DNA of 64,000 nucleotides from Diplonema papillatum (GCA_030068145.1 JAPJBO010000080.1:124001-188000); one strand, 5' to 3'; positions 33,101 through 41,472 are shown, numbered from the stretch's first letter. Notes: generated from the letters alone by a model not told the origin. Numbers and translations are program-made.

Positions 33101-35667
33101 TTCGAGTTCAGCAATGCTGACGCGATGGACGCGACAGCATACAACGTCGAGGAGATCCGGGAATTGGTCGAATTCATTGTCGGCAACACGTTTGTGACGA
33201 ACGGTGGTCAATGTTACCAGCAGGTAACTGGAATTCCAATGGGCGGTAACGCAAGCCCAGATCTGGCGAATCTGTATTGCTACTGGTGTGAAAAGCTTTA
33301 CATCGATAGCCTGATCACGGAAGGACGCCATGAAGAAGCCAGAGCCCACGCCGACAGCGTCAGGTTCATCGATGACTTCCTGACTTGGAGTGCACGACCA
33401 CCACCGGAAGCAATCTACGGCATGGAATATTCGGAAACGTCGAAAGACGTTGACGACGTAGTCTTCTTGGGAATGCGCGTTAGAGTTGAGAGGGGTAACA
33501 AGGCCAACTTCATCCGACTCTCCGTTCTGGACAAGGGTGAAGAGTTTCCATGGTACCCCATCAAATACACGCATGCCGAGTCGACGGTCCCGCGAAACAC
33601 CGGAACCTCGATATTCAAAGGTGCCCTGATACGAGCAGCCCGCATCTGCAACAACATGCCTGATCTCAAAGTCGAGATCATGAAGGTGTATTACCGGTTG
33701 CGAGATCGTGGGTTCTCCGGACGTGAACTGCGACACACGTTCGATACTTTTGTCGTGCAGACATACGGCAAGTACGAACTGGACGCACGGGTGCTGACAC
33801 AGTTTTACCACTATGTTGGGAAAGCCTATGACGAAGGACGCCCAACGAACGAAGAGAAGCCGTTCATCAACACCCGACAGCCGAACCGACCCACCTCCCC
33901 ACCACATCAGACGCCCAACCCGCCCGAGCCCGAAAACACCACAACGACGGTCTCGCCCTCAAACGAACCAACAGGTTCTCCCAAACGCAACCGCAACGGC
34001 ATCACCAACGTTCGCAACACGTGCTTCTTTGCCGCCAGCGTCCAATTTCTGGCACGCAAACGAAACTTCCGGAACCAACTCGAAACTATTGAGCGTCCGG
34101 ATGAAGAACAGTTGAAAATCCGTCGACTTTTCACGGATTTTGATGCTGGCCGTGACATCCATGGTTCGATGGCAGAAATTCGAAGTCTCGTTTTCGGCAC
34201 AACTGAGAACGACTCCGAACACCGTGATGCCCACGAACTGCTGACATGGATGAGAAGCTGCGTGAGGGGGGATAACAATGACCCAACGATGGTTACATAC
34301 TCACGGCGAACCACCTGTAAAGTGTGTCAGGAGACCTCGACAGCGGTGCCGGTGTTAGAACCATTTCTCCTTGTAGAGCTCAAAAACAGGGAGAACTCCT
34401 ACACCGAGACGGTTGAAGCTCTTGTAAACAAAGTAAAGAACAAGAGAGCAGCCGATGTCGACCTCGACTGTACAACATGCCGAAAAAAGACGGTAGGCTC
34501 CTCGAAAGAGGTCTATGCCTTTCCAAATATGATGGACGTGGCACTGAAACGGGCCCAACGGTCGAAGAGGACAGGCGAGGAGATAAAAGTGAAAGCCCGC
34601 ACACCAATCCAATCAACCATTGGGATTGGCGAAGACACGTACATGGTGACGGGTTTCATAATCCACACTGGAAAAGTACATGCTGGGCACTATTACACCA
34701 TTATGAAAGAAGCAGACGAATGGGTGTGTTATGACGACCAGCAAGTATCAGTGCTCTCATGGGAAGCATGTGCCGGAAAGTTCGTTTCGAACGGTTACAT
34801 CGTCTCCCTTGAGAAGATATAAACACTTTCACTCAGTGGAAGCAGTGCCCCGTGGCGGTTGGTTACGAGCCACAACCCAAACCAGAACCCCCTTTTTTTA
34901 ATCTGACGAAGGAAGGATGCGATAAACATTGGAACCAGAAAGTTGTGAAAGCACCGGAACAGGACCGAAAGTCCCCGTCCAAAGGACCCACTGAAGAGCT
35001 CTAACTTTGGATTGGTATGCGTTCAAGAGCGAAACCAGAGACAAAGAACGAGGTGCTCACAACACCGCGGTGAAAAAAAGAAAAAAAGAAAAAAAGAATA
35101 CAGAGGAATAGTCCCTCAAGGTTCCAGACCCTACCTGCGGAGTCTTACACTCCCTGCGACCCTTTTCCCTTTCCCCTATTTTATTTTACACTTTCTTCGA
35201 CGAAGACTTGATGCTAGCATCAAACATGCATGCGAGGCAGTACTCTGCCTAAACATTAAACTAAGTTTTCCCCCCACGTATCCATGCTGCGTATCCGTGC
35301 TGCTTTTAGTAGTAAGAAGCTCGTCGTTGAATCACAGCCAAACCCGCAGGTAGGCAACCAAATGAGCTTGTTCCTCGCGTTGGTCGGCGGAATGGGCGGG
35401 AGCGTGCTGGCGGTGATCTTCCCGCCCCTTCTGCACACGCGCCTGATCCTCTTCGACCCCCTGCGGGCCAGCAAGGAGGTCGGGTACGGCGGCTGGTCCC
35501 GCGTCGTCAAAAACTGCCTCTTGATCTGCTTCGGCATCATCTGCTTCTGCCTGAGCACGTACTTCTCGATGGTCGACCTCGTCGAAAAGCTGAGCGAGGA
35601 GTCGCTCCCCGCGGGCACCGGCGCACTGGACTTGCCCTTCACCCCGCCTCCCGTAGCTGCACCCTGA
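21149..35667 (+). CDS. SLC36/AAAP-type amino acid transporter, four exons
   Basis: Exons are 21149-22169, 25245-25510, 27695-27757 and 35350-35667. All junctions are GT...AG and in phase, giving about 555 residues. The first 120 residues are acidic, Asp/Glu-rich and cytosolic-looking. Then come AFHIFKGNVGAAIFSLSDAY (the family's first transmembrane signature), several hydrophobic segments, FEG|IGLVLPIEN (joined across intron 1, a family hallmark), FPIQFFPAIQ, and VGNQMSLFLALVGGMGG with FPPLLH. Such carriers move neutral amino acids, often with protons, across the plasma or vacuolar membrane; substrate is not readable here. About 15 residues usually found between exons 2 and 3 are missing, so a small exon may be unseen. 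Intron 3 hosts a Penelope-like retroelement. Confidence 0.85.
22184..25160. repeat. Exon-relic array in transporter intron 1
   Basis: Copies of the exon 1 stretch coding TFLPNMKKLVPAAIFATMAT onward start at 22535, 23428, 24185 and 25076 (spacings 893, 757, 891). A larger 1651-bp duplication is superimposed (AGTAATAACAATC at 22184 and 23835). In three copies the exon is split after SPWK by about 190 bp of inverted repeat R1, which carries the TATA promoter facing upstream, before WPIAMGNAISAFEG resumes. The relic frames stop at the R1 border. TFLPNT replaces TFLPNM in the relics. Confidence 0.85.
25245..25510 (+). CDS. Amino acid transporter, exon 2
   Basis: The acceptor is GCCCCGCAG and the donor CAG|GTATAG. 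It completes the Gly codon begun in exon 1 and encodes GIGLVLPIENGIRDKTKF through FPIQFFPAIQ. Confidence 0.85.
26190..26690. repeat. 55-bp tandem repeat, about nine copies
   Basis: The unit begins GTGGGAACCGTGGGTAGCAC and ends GAGTTAGGACACG. Copies are nearly identical. It lies in transporter intron 2. Confidence 0.9.
27185..27690. repeat. Tandem repeat, about 90-115 bp units
   Basis: Units share TCTCAGTGAGGACACCAACA, TGAAGATTCACATGTTCAG and GTGTGCTCCACATGG. The array ends directly before exon 3 of the transporter, so its last unit supplies the sequence upstream of the acceptor. Confidence 0.85.
27695..27757 (+). CDS. Amino acid transporter, exon 3
   Basis: This is a 63-base exon between ACGTCTCAG and GTATGC, coding VWRNLLARIVISFSLALMAI plus A, one membrane segment. 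The hydrophobicity, phase and following VGNQMS exon support it. Confidence 0.65.
27868..27972 (+). repeat. Repeat R1, partial copy
   Basis: GGAAATGCTTGAAGAGACTG through GGCGGACGTAAGCGTT matches the first half of the long R1 copy at 19517. Confidence 0.7.
27973..29166. other. Transporter intron 3, unannotated part
   Basis: The stretch holds C and G tracts and short ORFs on both strands (for example 28211-28579) without recognisable domains. A hairpin GGCTCGCTACGCGAGCC lies at about 28526. Confidence 0.4.
29167..29549 (+). repeat. 5' pseudo-LTR of the Penelope-like element
   Basis: It begins TTTTTTTAATCTGACGAAGG and ends AAGTTTTCCCCCC, with an inner run of AAAAAAAG units. GGACCGAAAGTCC and GTCCAAAGGAC form adjacent small hairpins. 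Confidence 0.85.
30596..34822 (+). CDS. GIY-YIG endonuclease / reverse transcriptase / ubiquitin-specific protease fusion
   Basis: The frame is open from 30476; the first ATG is 30596, giving 1408 residues. Residues 1-200 are Lys/Arg-rich. A GIY-YIG domain spans about 209-300 (GVIYVLVN, ALYVGQTS, TRNNKHW, PIEDFWIKWLNPPLN). CPCKQHIQTSHLDGH follows near 500. The reverse transcriptase covers about 600-1010: VILPVDKTAHDFGF, YLYGTPKLHKP, FDFKEMYTKIP (motif A Asp 791), TGIPMGGNASP, and RFIDDFL (catalytic Asp 926-927). A Pro/Thr linker leads to a USP domain, about 1134-1408: Cys box GITNVRNTCFFAA (Cys 1143), two zinc-type pairs CKVC and CTTC, and His box HTGKVHAGHYYTIMK (His 1365) with WVCYDDQQVS (Asp 1380-1381). 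The first two enzymes copy the element by target-primed reverse transcription. The third should remove ubiquitin from proteins; its role here is inference. Confidence 0.88.
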   Translation: MKVNYFDDELEGTTGKTIVGIPIRTDDECLIFRQSHSQEGPELVGRFPMKRTEGKEEKSCDEGLSRPQTAPKQRTRVAAQHPGHTNRQKEREQKRPKKETLRAQKSRTKSDQRPQDSEAKKPKKQKTKNEQRAHKKEKKDRQKTKRPKSDTRFLAAFVNTRNNPYNDDGHAERRRNAIQLFWKRNGKKVTDGRTKCGIDTKNVADDGTGVIYVLVNEGGTALYVGQTSKTAETRNNKHWENRNSKRNRVAQQLRKRGRKLYACPIQNVPERLYTQPADFPRVALPIEDFWIKWLNPPLNMTNRRQGEKVGHKPHKKKKRQRPPQRLRKRRSDGNTWHRMRDGKLEIDTSPGFCSGLRKQLDHLIRLPPDQLGMYDLSTWHPNRALRLRTWLRTFIQGESVTDNVRTLERLLSQRIRNRTEKKAAPPRRYFKLTHQHPAQDRTAIAGVLSRTRIREACPNPAVLDNLMVSNRLKPPLATLLCNFTEVSYETHHPTNTEATCPCKQHIQTSHLDGHALGLATDLKTDEALLSLFRKGRKYRVASSPMSLYDSMRFDVEEFVTNNFRKSSESEKSHFAATLTEEFDTVLGTLNAHTDEPHLRDALRTLKKLQEHLVILPVDKTAHDFGFICKEKYKELIRKELHQSSAYKHVDTSMADILQQHQTFNKSHNFTHSNILPYLYGTPKLHKPEPRMRYIAGVSEKGNTEKTDEQQAKAEKTPNKKQPKTRASTTPAHQETSGILKLVLATLQGKDEASRAKTGIRRFFVVESIDGVAVHIKTNYARLRQKVPRTFDFKEMYTKIPQQRIVEYVMLAVSEAFEYAKAERGCDLKARRSKQQFEFSNADAMDATAYNVEEIRELVEFIVGNTFVTNGGQCYQQVTGIPMGGNASPDLANLYCYWCEKLYIDSLITEGRHEEARAHADSVRFIDDFLTWSARPPPEAIYGMEYSETSKDVDDVVFLGMRVRVERGNKANFIRLSVLDKGEEFPWYPIKYTHAESTVPRNTGTSIFKGALIRAARICNNMPDLKVEIMKVYYRLRDRGFSGRELRHTFDTFVVQTYGKYELDARVLTQFYHYVGKAYDEGRPTNEEKPFINTRQPNRPTSPPHQTPNPPEPENTTTTVSPSNEPTGSPKRNRNGITNVRNTCFFAASVQFLARKRNFRNQLETIERPDEEQLKIRRLFTDFDAGRDIHGSMAEIRSLVFGTTENDSEHRDAHELLTWMRSCVRGDNNDPTMVTYSRRTTCKVCQETSTAVPVLEPFLLVELKNRENSYTETVEALVNKVKNKRAADVDLDCTTCRKKTVGSSKEVYAFPNMMDVALKRAQRSKRTGEEIKVKARTPIQSTIGIGEDTYMVTGFIIHTGKVHAGHYYTIMKEADEWVCYDDQQVSVLSWEACAGKFVSNGYIVSLEKI
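34893..35275 (+). repeat. 3' pseudo-LTR of the Penelope-like element
   Basis: It has the same length and apparently the same sequence as 29167-29549. Its end lies 75 bases before exon 4 of the transporter. Confidence 0.85.
35350..35667 (+). CDS. Amino acid transporter, exon 4
   Basis: The acceptor is AACCCGCAG. It encodes the last membrane segments (VGNQMSLFLALVGG, CLLICFGIICFCLS) and stops at 35665-35667. The last 50 codons and the 3' flank are duplicated at 36320-36457. Confidence 0.85.
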   Translation, partial: VGNQMSLFLALVGGMGGSVLAVIFPPLLHTRLILFDPLRASKEVGYGGWSRVVKNCLLICFGIICFCLSTYFSMVDLVEKLSEESLPAGTGALDLPFTPPPVAAP

Positions 35668-35744
35668 TGACGGCAGCTGCCGAGTTCGTGGGCCGGAACT
35701 CCTCAGCCTGTTCACTTGCTACGCCGTAGCTCGCTCGACTTGTG

Positions 35745-36850
35745 TCCATCATGCAGGCAATCACCTATAGTGGACTACACTGAAGCAGCTGTATTGTGCT
35801 GAAGCGAGTGCCTAGTCCACTTGCTACGCCGTAACTTGCTCGACTTGCCCATCATGCAGGCAATCACCTATAGTGGGACAACAGTACGATGGAAGCAGCT
35901 GCAGTGTGCTGAAACGAGCAGCTCGCTCTTGTTCGTCATGCAGGCAATCGCCTATAGTGGGACAACAGTACGATGGAAGCAGCTGCAGTGTGCTGAAACG
36001 AGCAGCTCGCTCTTGTTCGTCATGCAGGCAATCACCTATAGTGGGACAACAGTACGATGGAAGCAGCTGCAGTGTGCTGAAACGAGCAGCTCGCTCTTGT
36101 TCGTCATGCAGGCAATCACCTATAGTGGGACAACAGTACGATGGAAGCAGCTGCAGTGTGCTGAAACGAGCAGCTCGCTCTTGTTCGTCATGCAGGCAAT
36201 CACCTATAGTGGGACAACAGTACGATGGAAGCAGCTGCAGTGTGCTGAAACGAGCAGCTCGCTCTTGTTCGTCATGCAGGCAATCGCCTGTAGTGAGACG
36301 CCTAAGCAGCACGCCGTCGCACCCCGCGGGCACCGGCGCGCTGGACTTGCCCTTCACCCCGCCTCCCGTAGCTGCACCCTGATGGCGGCAGCTGCTGAGT
36401 TCGTGGACCGGAACTCCTCAGCCTGTTCACTTGCTACGCCGTAGCTCGCTCGACTTGTGTATGCAGGCAATCACCTATAGTGGGTCACCGATGCGGCTGT
36501 GCAGGGACACTGATGAAAGCAGCTGTAGTGTGCTGAAACGAGTGCCCCCAGTCACTTCCTACACCGTAGCTCGCTAGACTTGCCCATCATGCAGGCAAAT
36601 ACCTGTAGTGGGACAGCGAAGCAGACGCAGTAGCTCTCGACTTGCTGATCATGCAGACAATCACCTATATCGTGGATCACGTATGCAGCTGTGCAGAGAC
36701 ACTGATGAACGTAGCTGTAGTGTGCTGAAACGAGTGCTGACAGAATCAGCTATAGTGTGCTGAAACACCTCACATCACTGAAAGCCTCGTCACTTGCCAC
36801 GCCATAGCTCGCTAGACTTGCCCATCATGCAGGCAATCACCTTTTGTGGG
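35745..36850. repeat. 84-bp tandem array in the 3' flank of the transporter gene
   Basis: ATGCAGGCAATCACCTATAG recurs at 35854, 35938, 36022, 36106, 36190 and about 36275, with diverged units on both sides to about 36850. Because 84 is divisible by three, long ORFs cross the array on both strands; they are repeat translations. Confidence 0.9.
36320..36457 (+). pseudogene. 3'-end copy of the amino acid transporter gene
   Basis: GCGGGCACCGGCGCGCTGG through CCCGTAGCTGCACCCTGATG and the following GTAGCTCGCTCGACTTGTG repeat 35610-35745, including the stop codon context. The 84-bp array lies between the two. Confidence 0.85.
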
Positions 36851-37224
36851 TCAGGTCAATTGCTACGCCGTAACATATCATACTGACAACCACCTCCATT
36901 GGGGCGCCTTGGTGGAAGCAGCTGTGCTGGGACGATGGAGGTTATGTATAAGAAGGGCCGGCCTTCCGGGTTCCTTAGTTATCGTCTCGTTTCTTCTTTC
37001 TCTCTCTTTTTCATTTTATTACCCGAAGACGACCCGCCCGGTAGAATTGCGCCGTGAGAACATGCGCGCTGTTTCATGCCGCTTGTGGTTGTCAGTAGCA
37101 AGCAATGTACACCATTTGTTTTTGAACCTCTAGCCTGGACGCCACGGCTCACTTGCCTTGATCAACAGATTCCGGCATTGCTGAGACGATTGATCAATCA
37201 CTACAACTCACGCTCACCCCCCGA

Positions 37225-37565
37225 CTTCACACCGAGACTCTCTCTCATACTCATACTCATACTCATACTCACACTCAGGCGAGTCTCGCTCTCGCACACT
37301 CACCCTTGGGCTCTTCTTCATGGTTCTCGCTCTCACTCTCACTCTCATCCTCAGCACACTCTTCTTCCTCTGCCGTAGTAGGACATGAGCCTGCAAAAGA
37401 GCCCGAACAAAACAGTTATTCGGTAGGCGAGTTGCCGCGTCTCACCCTCACTTTCAAACTTTCTCTCTCTCTTTCTCACTCACACTCGCCCTCAGCGCAC
37501 TCATACTCTCTCTGAGAGGCTCACTCACTTCCGTCACACCCACACTCTCACTCTCACTCACACCG
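37225..37565. repeat. Pyrimidine-rich microsatellite, CTCACT/CTCATA
   Basis: CTCATACTCATA and CTCTCACTCTCA runs fill most of this stretch. ORFs here are artefacts. Confidence 0.8.
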
Positions 37566-38679
37566 ACTAACCTATAAATCGTTTGGCGGGAGCGCCAGCT
37601 GCGATACTCGCGAAGCTGGCGGTACCAGCCGACGGCCCTCCGAAGCCGACTACGCAATACGACAGAGTTTATTCCAGGGGAACTAGCGGGGTCCAGTGGA
37701 CCCCGTTGGATAAGAAATAACAAGAAAACGTTGAGAGTCAACTAAGGGGCCCAAGGGGTCCAGCAACTTTCCAGTTTGTGGCTTTCAGAAGCCGCTGCCG
37801 CAATGATCACGCGACTGCGCTGGCGGAGACCCTAAAACACCGAAGGTCAAACCACATTAAACGCTAAACGTAGTTGTATGCGATCTGATGAGCGATCACT
37901 CGGACACCTTAAGTCAGCTCTCGGTTCCTTCCGCGTCGCCAGTCCTGCTTACCAGAAGTGGCCCACTTAGAACCAAGATTCTACGCCAGGGTTCAATGAA
38001 GTAAGGATGCAGAAAAGTCAGGTGATAGGCAGTAAAACGCGTATCCCGGAGAGGGATGCTGACAACGACGGGGGGCTAATGACCCGAAGAACAACTGAGT
38101 GAGAAGAAGAAACGAGCGAAGGGTCATCCAGCGATGGCTCCGGCCGGGAGGCCACACACGACACCCGCCTCCGCGGCGGCGCAACAGACGCGTTCCATCT
38201 GCTGTGACGTAGACGCGGAGTGTGCATAGTGCGTTGCTCAGGGTAGTCGAAGGCCTGACAATCGCACTTAATGCAACAAATTCCACTACCCACGGGGGTG
38301 GCAACACAGCGGTGAGAAGTGGAAGGCACGGGCAAGACACGACCGGGCGACGCACCGCCGCGCACGCGGCGGCGGCAGCCGCCACCTTTGGGACGTTCTA
38401 GCGAACGCCGAGAAGAAGAAAGCCGACGCGCAACGGGCGGGGTGCAGACCGGGATCGTCAACCAACCGCCCGACAGCGGCTGCAGCGGCAGCAACAGCGG
38501 GAGCGACATCGACAGCGGCGACGTCGCGAGAACGCACGGAGGGACCCGCGGCACAGCACCAGTCCATTCCCCACGCGGGGGGATGACCGTGGAACCCTCC
38601 CCCGGGATGACGAAGGCCGGGGAGAGCCGGGGGCAGTGAAGTAACGAAGCCCGCGAACGGTGGGTGGTGACCTCCGAAC
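37566..38679. other. GC-rich stretch with no certain gene
   Basis: A promoter-like GCGGAGACCCTAAAACACC lies at 37822. From 38040 to 38640 both strands have ORFs of 100-235 codons in GC-rich, low-complexity sequence; none shows a family and I cannot choose a strand. Confidence 0.35.
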
Positions 38680-38812
38680 AGCCTCCCTGGCCCTGGCCCA
38701 CGCCTGATGCCGCAACCCCTTAACCCGGGCGGCGGCGCTTTGGCATGAGCCAGGAACCTCAAAGGGAGCAGCGCGAGAGACATCATCCACGCTTCAAAGG
38801 CCCACACACTAA
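38680..38812 (+). repeat. Single copy of the 150-bp repeat at 3885-4199
   Basis: It shares GCGGCGGCGCTTTGGCATG, GAACCTCAA and GGGAGCAGCGCGAGAG with those copies, diverged by several percent. Confidence 0.75.
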
Positions 38813-39075
38813 TGCAACAAATTAGTAGTAGTAGTAGTATGTCGTCTCCCGAAGGCGCAGGGGGCAGGTTTTGCTTTACTTTTCTCTTCTTCATGGAGAC
38901 CCGCCCCCGGCATCCCGACTGTCCAATCACTGTCGAGAAAGGTTTGCGCCTATTGTGATGAGGTGGTTGACCAGGCCCCCACGAAGCCTTAGACACAACA
39001 CGGCTACAACACGAGGATGCAGCCCTGCTTAGGTGTGCACTCAGCCATCAGGCCATTGGCTGCTAAGCACCCCCC
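38813..39075 (+). repeat. Dispersed repeat, inverted copy at 45585-45835
   Basis: TAGTAGTAGTATGTCGTCTC, GCCCCCGGCATCCCGACTG, GGATGCAGCCCTGCTTAGG and GGCCATTGGCTGCTAAGCA-type blocks appear in reverse order and complement at 45585-45835. Confidence 0.8.
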
Positions 39076-39249
39076 GACCGGTCGATTTTACACTTTTGTG
39101 GCCCTCTATTCACCGGGCGGTGCTGTCAGCACTTGTTTCGCGTCGCATCAAGTACATGATGCTGGCGGTTGAGGGATCGGCGACCGCGACTCAATTAAGG
39201 TGCGGTCAGCAGTGTCGCCACGTGAAGGCCCCAGACGAAAAAAAAGAAT

Positions 39250-39395
39250 AGGCGTGTGTTTGTTTGTACGTCCCCACGTGCCGGGGGAGGATTAGCCTGC
39301 TAGTGGATGTTGGTGAGTGAATATGCTCGGTAGGCTTTTCTTCTCCCAAACACGCTGCCAGCGTTCTCTTTCGTGTTTACAAAGCATTGTTACTG
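39250..39395 (+). repeat. Dispersed repeat, second copy of 8245-8400
   Basis: It carries the same blocks as the first copy with a few indels. Confidence 0.75.
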
Positions 39396-39549
39396 CGAAA
39401 AGAAACGGCGGAAACACAAAAAAGCAAGAAAGACCAAGCCGACGGCGAACACAGAAACCTTGCTAAACCCTCTTTTGTTCCCAGACTCGGGCTCTTGCTT
39501 TTTGGAGGACCCCGCACTTAGAACAATGCAATCGACCGGATGTCTGCAG

Positions 39550-39995
39550 AGCAAAGTGTTGACCGTGCACAGGTTTTCGATACCGAAGAAACCCGAATCC
39601 GCAAGATTCCACAAGAAACTGCACCCAAAATCGACTGCGCAACCTCAGAACAATGCAAGAGTCCTCATGTCGGCAGAGCAAAGCGTTCGGATGCGTAGCG
39701 ATACGGTGACCGTGCACAGGTTTTCGATACCGAAGAAACCCGAATCCGCAAGATTCCACAAGAAACTGCACCCAAAATCGACTGCGCAACCTCAGAACAA
39801 TGCAAGAGTCCTCATGTCGGCAGAGCAAAGCGTTCGGATGCGTAGCGATACGGTGACCGTGCACAGGTTTTCGATACCAGGAGTAACCCGAATCCGCAAG
39901 ATTCCACGAGAACTGCACCCAAACTTGACTCAGAATAATGCAACAAAGCGTTCGAATGCTTAACGATGCAGTGACTGTACACAGGTTTTCGCCAC
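39550..39995. repeat. 142-bp tandem repeat, three to four copies
   Basis: GACCGTGCACAGGTTTTCG recurs at about 39563, 39708 and 39853, with a diverged unit at about 39975. The first two full units are almost identical. The 196-codon ORF crossing it is a repeat translation. Confidence 0.85.
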
Positions 39996-40065
39996 CACCA
40001 GGAGTAACCCGAATCTGCAAGATTCCTCAAAAACTGCACCCAAAATCGACTGCGCACTCTCATAA

Positions 40066-40240
40066 GCACCTGCTTCGTAGGAAATACTTGAGGAGGCGCT
40101 GCAAAAGATCAAAGGAGATAAATGTGCTGTAGCCCACACGAAACACAGGTGAATCCGGGTTTCGTGGCGGACGTAAGCGTTCAACAAAAAAGACCCACTT
40201 TGTAGCATTGTTTCTCCCCCTCTAGCCTCCTTCGAAGCAA
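40066..40240 (+). repeat. Repeat R1, first-half copy
   Basis: TAAGCACCTGCTTCGTAGG to CTAGCCTCCTTCGAAG matches R1 with small indels. Confidence 0.75.
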
Positions 40241-40319
40241 GCCCCACGCAAGGAAATCACCCCAATCCGTCTTGACTGTCGTCCGTAGACATAAAACCAC
40301 GGATCTCCTTGGACTGTCG

Positions 40320-40336
40320 TCCGTAGATATAAAACC
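40320..40336 (+). promoter_or_regulatory. TATA box of the small membrane-protein gene
   Basis: GATATAAAACCACGG lies about 60 bases before the ATG at 40386. A tandem repeat of the same 47-bp block lies just before it (TAGACATAAAACCACGG). In the second gene copy the box reads GACAGAAAACC, so it is broken. Confidence 0.5.
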
Positions 40337-40385
40337 ACGGATCTCCTTAAAGCTCGAAATAGTCTGGAAAAGGAAGGCGGTTGCA

Positions 40386-40766
40386 ATGACGGCTCTTTAC
40401 AACCGGGGTTTTCGGTGGTTCGACGAACAGTCGGGGGATTCCGGGTGCGAAAGAAGGCGAACGAAGATCTGGCTGCTGCAGCACGCGTGGACGTTGGTGC
40501 TGTGTTCGTGCAGCCTCCCGTTGATGGCGACGGAGTCGCCGGCTACCGTGGCCATGGCGCTGGCTATCGTCGAGTCGGCTGTCGGCATGGGCGTGATTTT
40601 GTGGCGGCGCAGCGTTCCGAACGCGTGGGTGGTCGTTGCGATTGCGTGCCAGTGCGTGATCATCGCGATCGCAGATTTGGGGGCAGCGACGCTCAGCAAC
40701 GACAGGTGCTGGCCACTTCCATCAAGGGAGGTGAATGCACTGGTAGCCCACACGAAACACAGGTGA
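40386..40766 (+). CDS. Small membrane protein, unknown function (copy 1)
   Basis: MTALYNRGFRWFDEQSGDSG opens a 126-residue frame with a basic segment (CERRRTKIW) and about three hydrophobic stretches: LLQHAWTLVLCSCSLPL, VAMALAIVESAVGMGVIL and WVVVAIACQCVIIAIADLG. The last 18 codons lie in repeat R1, so the true gene may be longer and spliced at AACGACAG|GTGCTG (40701) or truncated by the repeat. A partial copy follows at 41194, and the two share their upstream sequence. I do not recognise the family; the layout suggests a small multi-pass membrane protein. Confidence 0.5.
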   Translation: MTALYNRGFRWFDEQSGDSGCERRRTKIWLLQHAWTLVLCSCSLPLMATESPATVAMALAIVESAVGMGVILWRRSVPNAWVVVAIACQCVIIAIADLGAATLSNDRCWPLPSREVNALVAHTKHR

Positions 40767-40890
40767 ATCTGGGTTTAGTGGCGGGCGCAAGCGTTCAACA
40801 AAAAAGACCCACTTTGTAGTTGTATTGTTTCTGCCCCTCTAGCCTCCTTCGAAGGAAGCACAAGGCAGCCCCTCGAGTATTTTTTGGTGT
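40722..40890 (+). repeat. Repeat R1, copy at the 3' end of the membrane-protein ORF
   Basis: Sequence from AGGGAGGTGAATGCACTGG to CCCCTCGAGTATTTTTTGG matches R1. It replaces whatever followed the coding sequence. Confidence 0.75.
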
Positions 40891-41193
40891 CGGGTCGCAA
40901 CACATACAAAGTTGGCTAGCCGTAGTTAAAGTGTGTAATCATACCCACATCCCTCATACTACCCGCCTCCCAGCCTCAATGGCCAACCGGAGACCCTAAA
41001 ACACCCTCTAAACCACAATAAACGCTCGAAAATGTCCGTACAAAAGTGTGCGTCAAAGACAGAGAAAATCACAAAACGAACTATCATACCCACGCAAGGA
41101 AATCACCCCCATCCGCCTTGACTGTCGTCCGTAGACAGAAAACCACGGTTCTCCTTAAAACTCGAAACGGTCTGGAAAAGGAAGGCGGTTGCA

Positions 41194-41472
41194 ATGACGG
41201 CTCTTTACAACCGGTTTTTCCGGTGGTTCGACGAACAGTCGGGGGATTCCGGGTGCGAAAGAAGGCGAACGAAGATCTGGCTGCTGCAGCACGCGTGGAC
41301 GTTGGTGCTGTGTTCGTGCAGCCTCCCGTTGATGGCGACGGAGTCGCCGGCTAACGTGGCCATGGCGCTGGCTATCGTCGAGTCGGCTGTCGGCATGGGC
41401 GTGGCTCGTGATGGCGACGAGGATTCCCGCTCTTCCGCGCCTTTCGGTCCCCTCTTCTTCTGCTGCTTCTAG
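41194..41472 (+). pseudogene. Truncated copy 2 of the small membrane-protein gene
   Basis: The first 70 codons match 40386 almost perfectly (RFFRW versus RGFRW, SPANV versus SPATV). After SAVGMGV the sequence switches to unrelated DNA and stops at 41472, losing the last membrane segment. The core-promoter motif GGCCAACCGGAGACCCTAAA lies at 40981-41000, but the near TATA box is mutated. Confidence 0.65.

Larger units (their letters stand above)
29167..35275 (+). mobile_element. Penelope-like retroelement with pseudo-LTRs
   Basis: Two direct repeats of 383 bp (29167-29549, 34893-35275) flank one long ORF coding GIY-YIG endonuclease, reverse transcriptase and a ubiquitin-specific protease. Penelope-like elements typically have such pseudo-LTRs and this pair of enzymes. 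The N-terminal place of the endonuclease fits the permuted clades described from green algae, protists and invertebrates (Chlamys/Naiad type). There is no gag, aspartic protease, RNase H or integrase, and no TG...CA ends. The repeats look identical by eye and the ORF is intact, so the insertion is probably recent. It lies in sense orientation in intron 3 of the transporter gene. Confidence 0.88.

Noticed and set aside
29167-35275. An LTR retrotransposon
   Set aside because: The direct repeats lack TG...CA ends, and no gag, aspartic protease, RNase H or integrase is coded; RT plus GIY-YIG points to a Penelope-like element.
35821-36444. A 207-codon ORF with internal repeats, and its minus-strand partner
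   Set aside because: The 84-bp unit is divisible by three, so both strands stay open across the array. It lies in the 3' flank of the transporter.
39373-39963. A 196-codon repeat protein
   Set aside because: It translates the 142-bp tandem repeat and has no feature beyond it.
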